Position numbers and translations under genes: made by a program. Shown in pieces: positions 62,751 through 64,000 of a stretch of DNA of 64,000 nt (positions are counted from its first letter, which is position 1; every line of letters starts with the position of its first letter). The stretch is from an uncultured Bacteroidota bacterium (GTDB lineage Bacteria; Bacteroidota; Bacteroidia; Chitinophagales; Chitinophagaceae), in NCBI GenBank assembly GCA_903887415.1, contig CAISPO010000020.1, forward strand, positions 1 to 64,000, written 5' to 3'. Below the pieces are notes generated by a model, which saw only the letters and a list, made by a program, of their open reading frames with translations, did not search any database and was not told the origin of the DNA.

Positions 62751-63599
62751 ATGATAGATGAGGCCCGCACATTATTAAGCAGCATACAGGACACGATCGT
62801 GAACCTGGACACCATGCTTGCTGAAAAAAATGACATGATCGACTTGTTGTCGCATGATCTGCGGAGCCCTGTGAACAGGATACTGGGCCTTAGTAATCTC
62901 ATAAAGATCGACGACGACACCAAGAAAGAAATCTACGCCGATTATATCACCGAGGAATGCAATAGCCTGCTCAGTGTGCTGGAAAACATATTGATGATGC
63001 TGAAGGAAGACAGCCGCCCTTTCACGATGGTCCACGTAAACCTAAAAGAGCTTATAGATGAAACTGTCCGTTTCTTTGATTTTGCACTCAATGAAAAAAA
63101 GCTGGAAGTCATTGTTTCTGTTGACAAATCCATATATATCACCGTTCAGAAAGAGCTGTTTATACAGGCTGTGAGAAACATCATGGGAAATGCCATAAAA
63201 TTCTCATCTGATGGAAAGAATATTTTTATCACTGCAAAACAGGAAAATGACGGAGTGTCGCTCGCAATAAAAGATGAAGGCTTAGGGTTTATGCAGTCGG
63301 AGATCGAAAAGTTGTTCGACCGTTTTACCAGCACCGGTAAGAAGGGCACACATGGCGAAGCATCTATAGGGCTGGGCCTGTACCTGAGCAAGAAAATGAT
63401 AGAAAAGCATGACGGCAAGCTCATCGCAGCTAGTGAAGGAATAAATAAAGGTGCCACATTTACTATAACATTACCAGGCCTGGTAACCAAAAAGCCGAAG
63501 GCGAAAAGCACTCAAAAATCTGCCGAAAATGGCGCTAACATTCCTATTATCTCCGGGCGAAAAGCAGGCTCACGTTTCATCTCTCCGCAAATAATATAA
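62751..63599 (+). CDS. Small cytoplasmic histidine kinase
   Basis: 282 aa without PAS or membrane segments. A short coiled start leads to the H box with phospho-His35 (DLLSHDLRSPVNRIL), then an ATPase domain (IMGNAIKFSSD, DEGLGF, IGLGLYLSKKMIEK). The C-terminal tail from about residue 250 is Lys/Ser-rich and looks disordered. No receiver is encoded next to it; partner unknown. Its core resembles the kinase at 2614. Confidence 0.9.
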   Translation: MIDEARTLLSSIQDTIVNLDTMLAEKNDMIDLLSHDLRSPVNRILGLSNLIKIDDDTKKEIYADYITEECNSLLSVLENILMMLKEDSRPFTMVHVNLKELIDETVRFFDFALNEKKLEVIVSVDKSIYITVQKELFIQAVRNIMGNAIKFSSDGKNIFITAKQENDGVSLAIKDEGLGFMQSEIEKLFDRFTSTGKKGTHGEASIGLGLYLSKKMIEKHDGKLIAASEGINKGATFTITLPGLVTKKPKAKSTQKSAENGANIPIISGRKAGSRFISPQII

Positions 63600-63610
63600 A
63601 ACCCATAACT

Positions 63611-63643
63611 GGAAAAATATGGAATCAGACTCCGGATTTTTCC
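63611..63643 (+). terminator. Possible terminator after the kinase
   Basis: GGAAAAAT/ATTTTTCC stem of 8 bp with an inner GGA/TCC pairing. No long T-run beyond the stem itself. Confidence 0.4.
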
Positions 63644-63722
63644 AAACATATCGCGGAATCATACATAAATAGCGTCTTCGGCAATGCCCTCAACATCTTT
63701 CCCAAACTTTCTGCTTTTACAT

Positions 63723-64000
<278 letters not shown>

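Overview
The window reads as a chromosomal stretch of a Bacteroidota bacterium, most likely of the Chitinophagales. The signs are type IX secretion (T9SS) C-terminal sorting domains on several secreted proteins, -7 boxes of the form TAnnTTTG, DUF4199, DUF1015 next to serC, BatA-type and choice-of-anchor A proteins, and futalosine-pathway menaquinone genes. Family names are from sequence recognition only; no search was run.

Layout. 1-1141 is an IS630-family element with a 20-bp terminal inverted repeat and a transposase split by a -1 frameshift. 1.2-5.2 kb holds csaA, small envelope proteins and a PAS histidine kinase/receiver pair. 5.2-11.7 kb is an RND tripartite efflux operon. 11.9-15.4 kb has a frameshifted TPR/adenylate cyclase between two paralogous secreted proteins. 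15.9-23.1 kb carries three T9SS cargo proteins and one decayed cargo gene. 23.2-30.8 kb has an acyltransferase, DUF4199, a dihydroorotase homologue that has lost its metal ligands, a toxin-antitoxin pair with both genes frameshifted, a BatA protein, a frameshifted outer-membrane protein, and rpmH-rnpA-yidD. 30.8-48 kb has another T9SS protein, an AraC regulator, aldo/keto reductase, DUF1015, serC, DUF502, a GT-C-like membrane protein, a PagL-like deacylase, an intact second adenylate cyclase, a receiver/kinase pair and an arylsulfotransferase.

48-56.4 kb is the accessory part. It has a SnoaL/AraC divergent pair, a VOC gene with an internal stop, an AT-rich fragment of a Cus-type metal efflux operon cut at both ends, three adjacent perfect hairpins, an unrecognised 299-aa protein, tRNA-Pro(GGG), and a frameshifted GIY-YIG nuclease gene lying between that tRNA and a degenerate partial tRNA-Pro copy. 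56.4-64 kb is housekeeping: DUF1569, folE, queD, mqnB, mqnD, a nitrilase-family amidase, a CDF transporter, a histidine kinase and the start of alaS.

Two themes stand out. First, single-base lesions recur in dispensable genes (cyclase, antitoxin, toxin, outer-membrane protein, GIY-YIG, cusA, VOC) while long housekeeping genes are intact. This is either real gene decay or residual assembly error, and it needs read-level checking. Second, the tRNA-Pro / GIY-YIG / tRNA-Pro-relic arrangement looks like a small nuclease gene that has invaded a tRNA gene. It is the best candidate here for an under-described mobile system.
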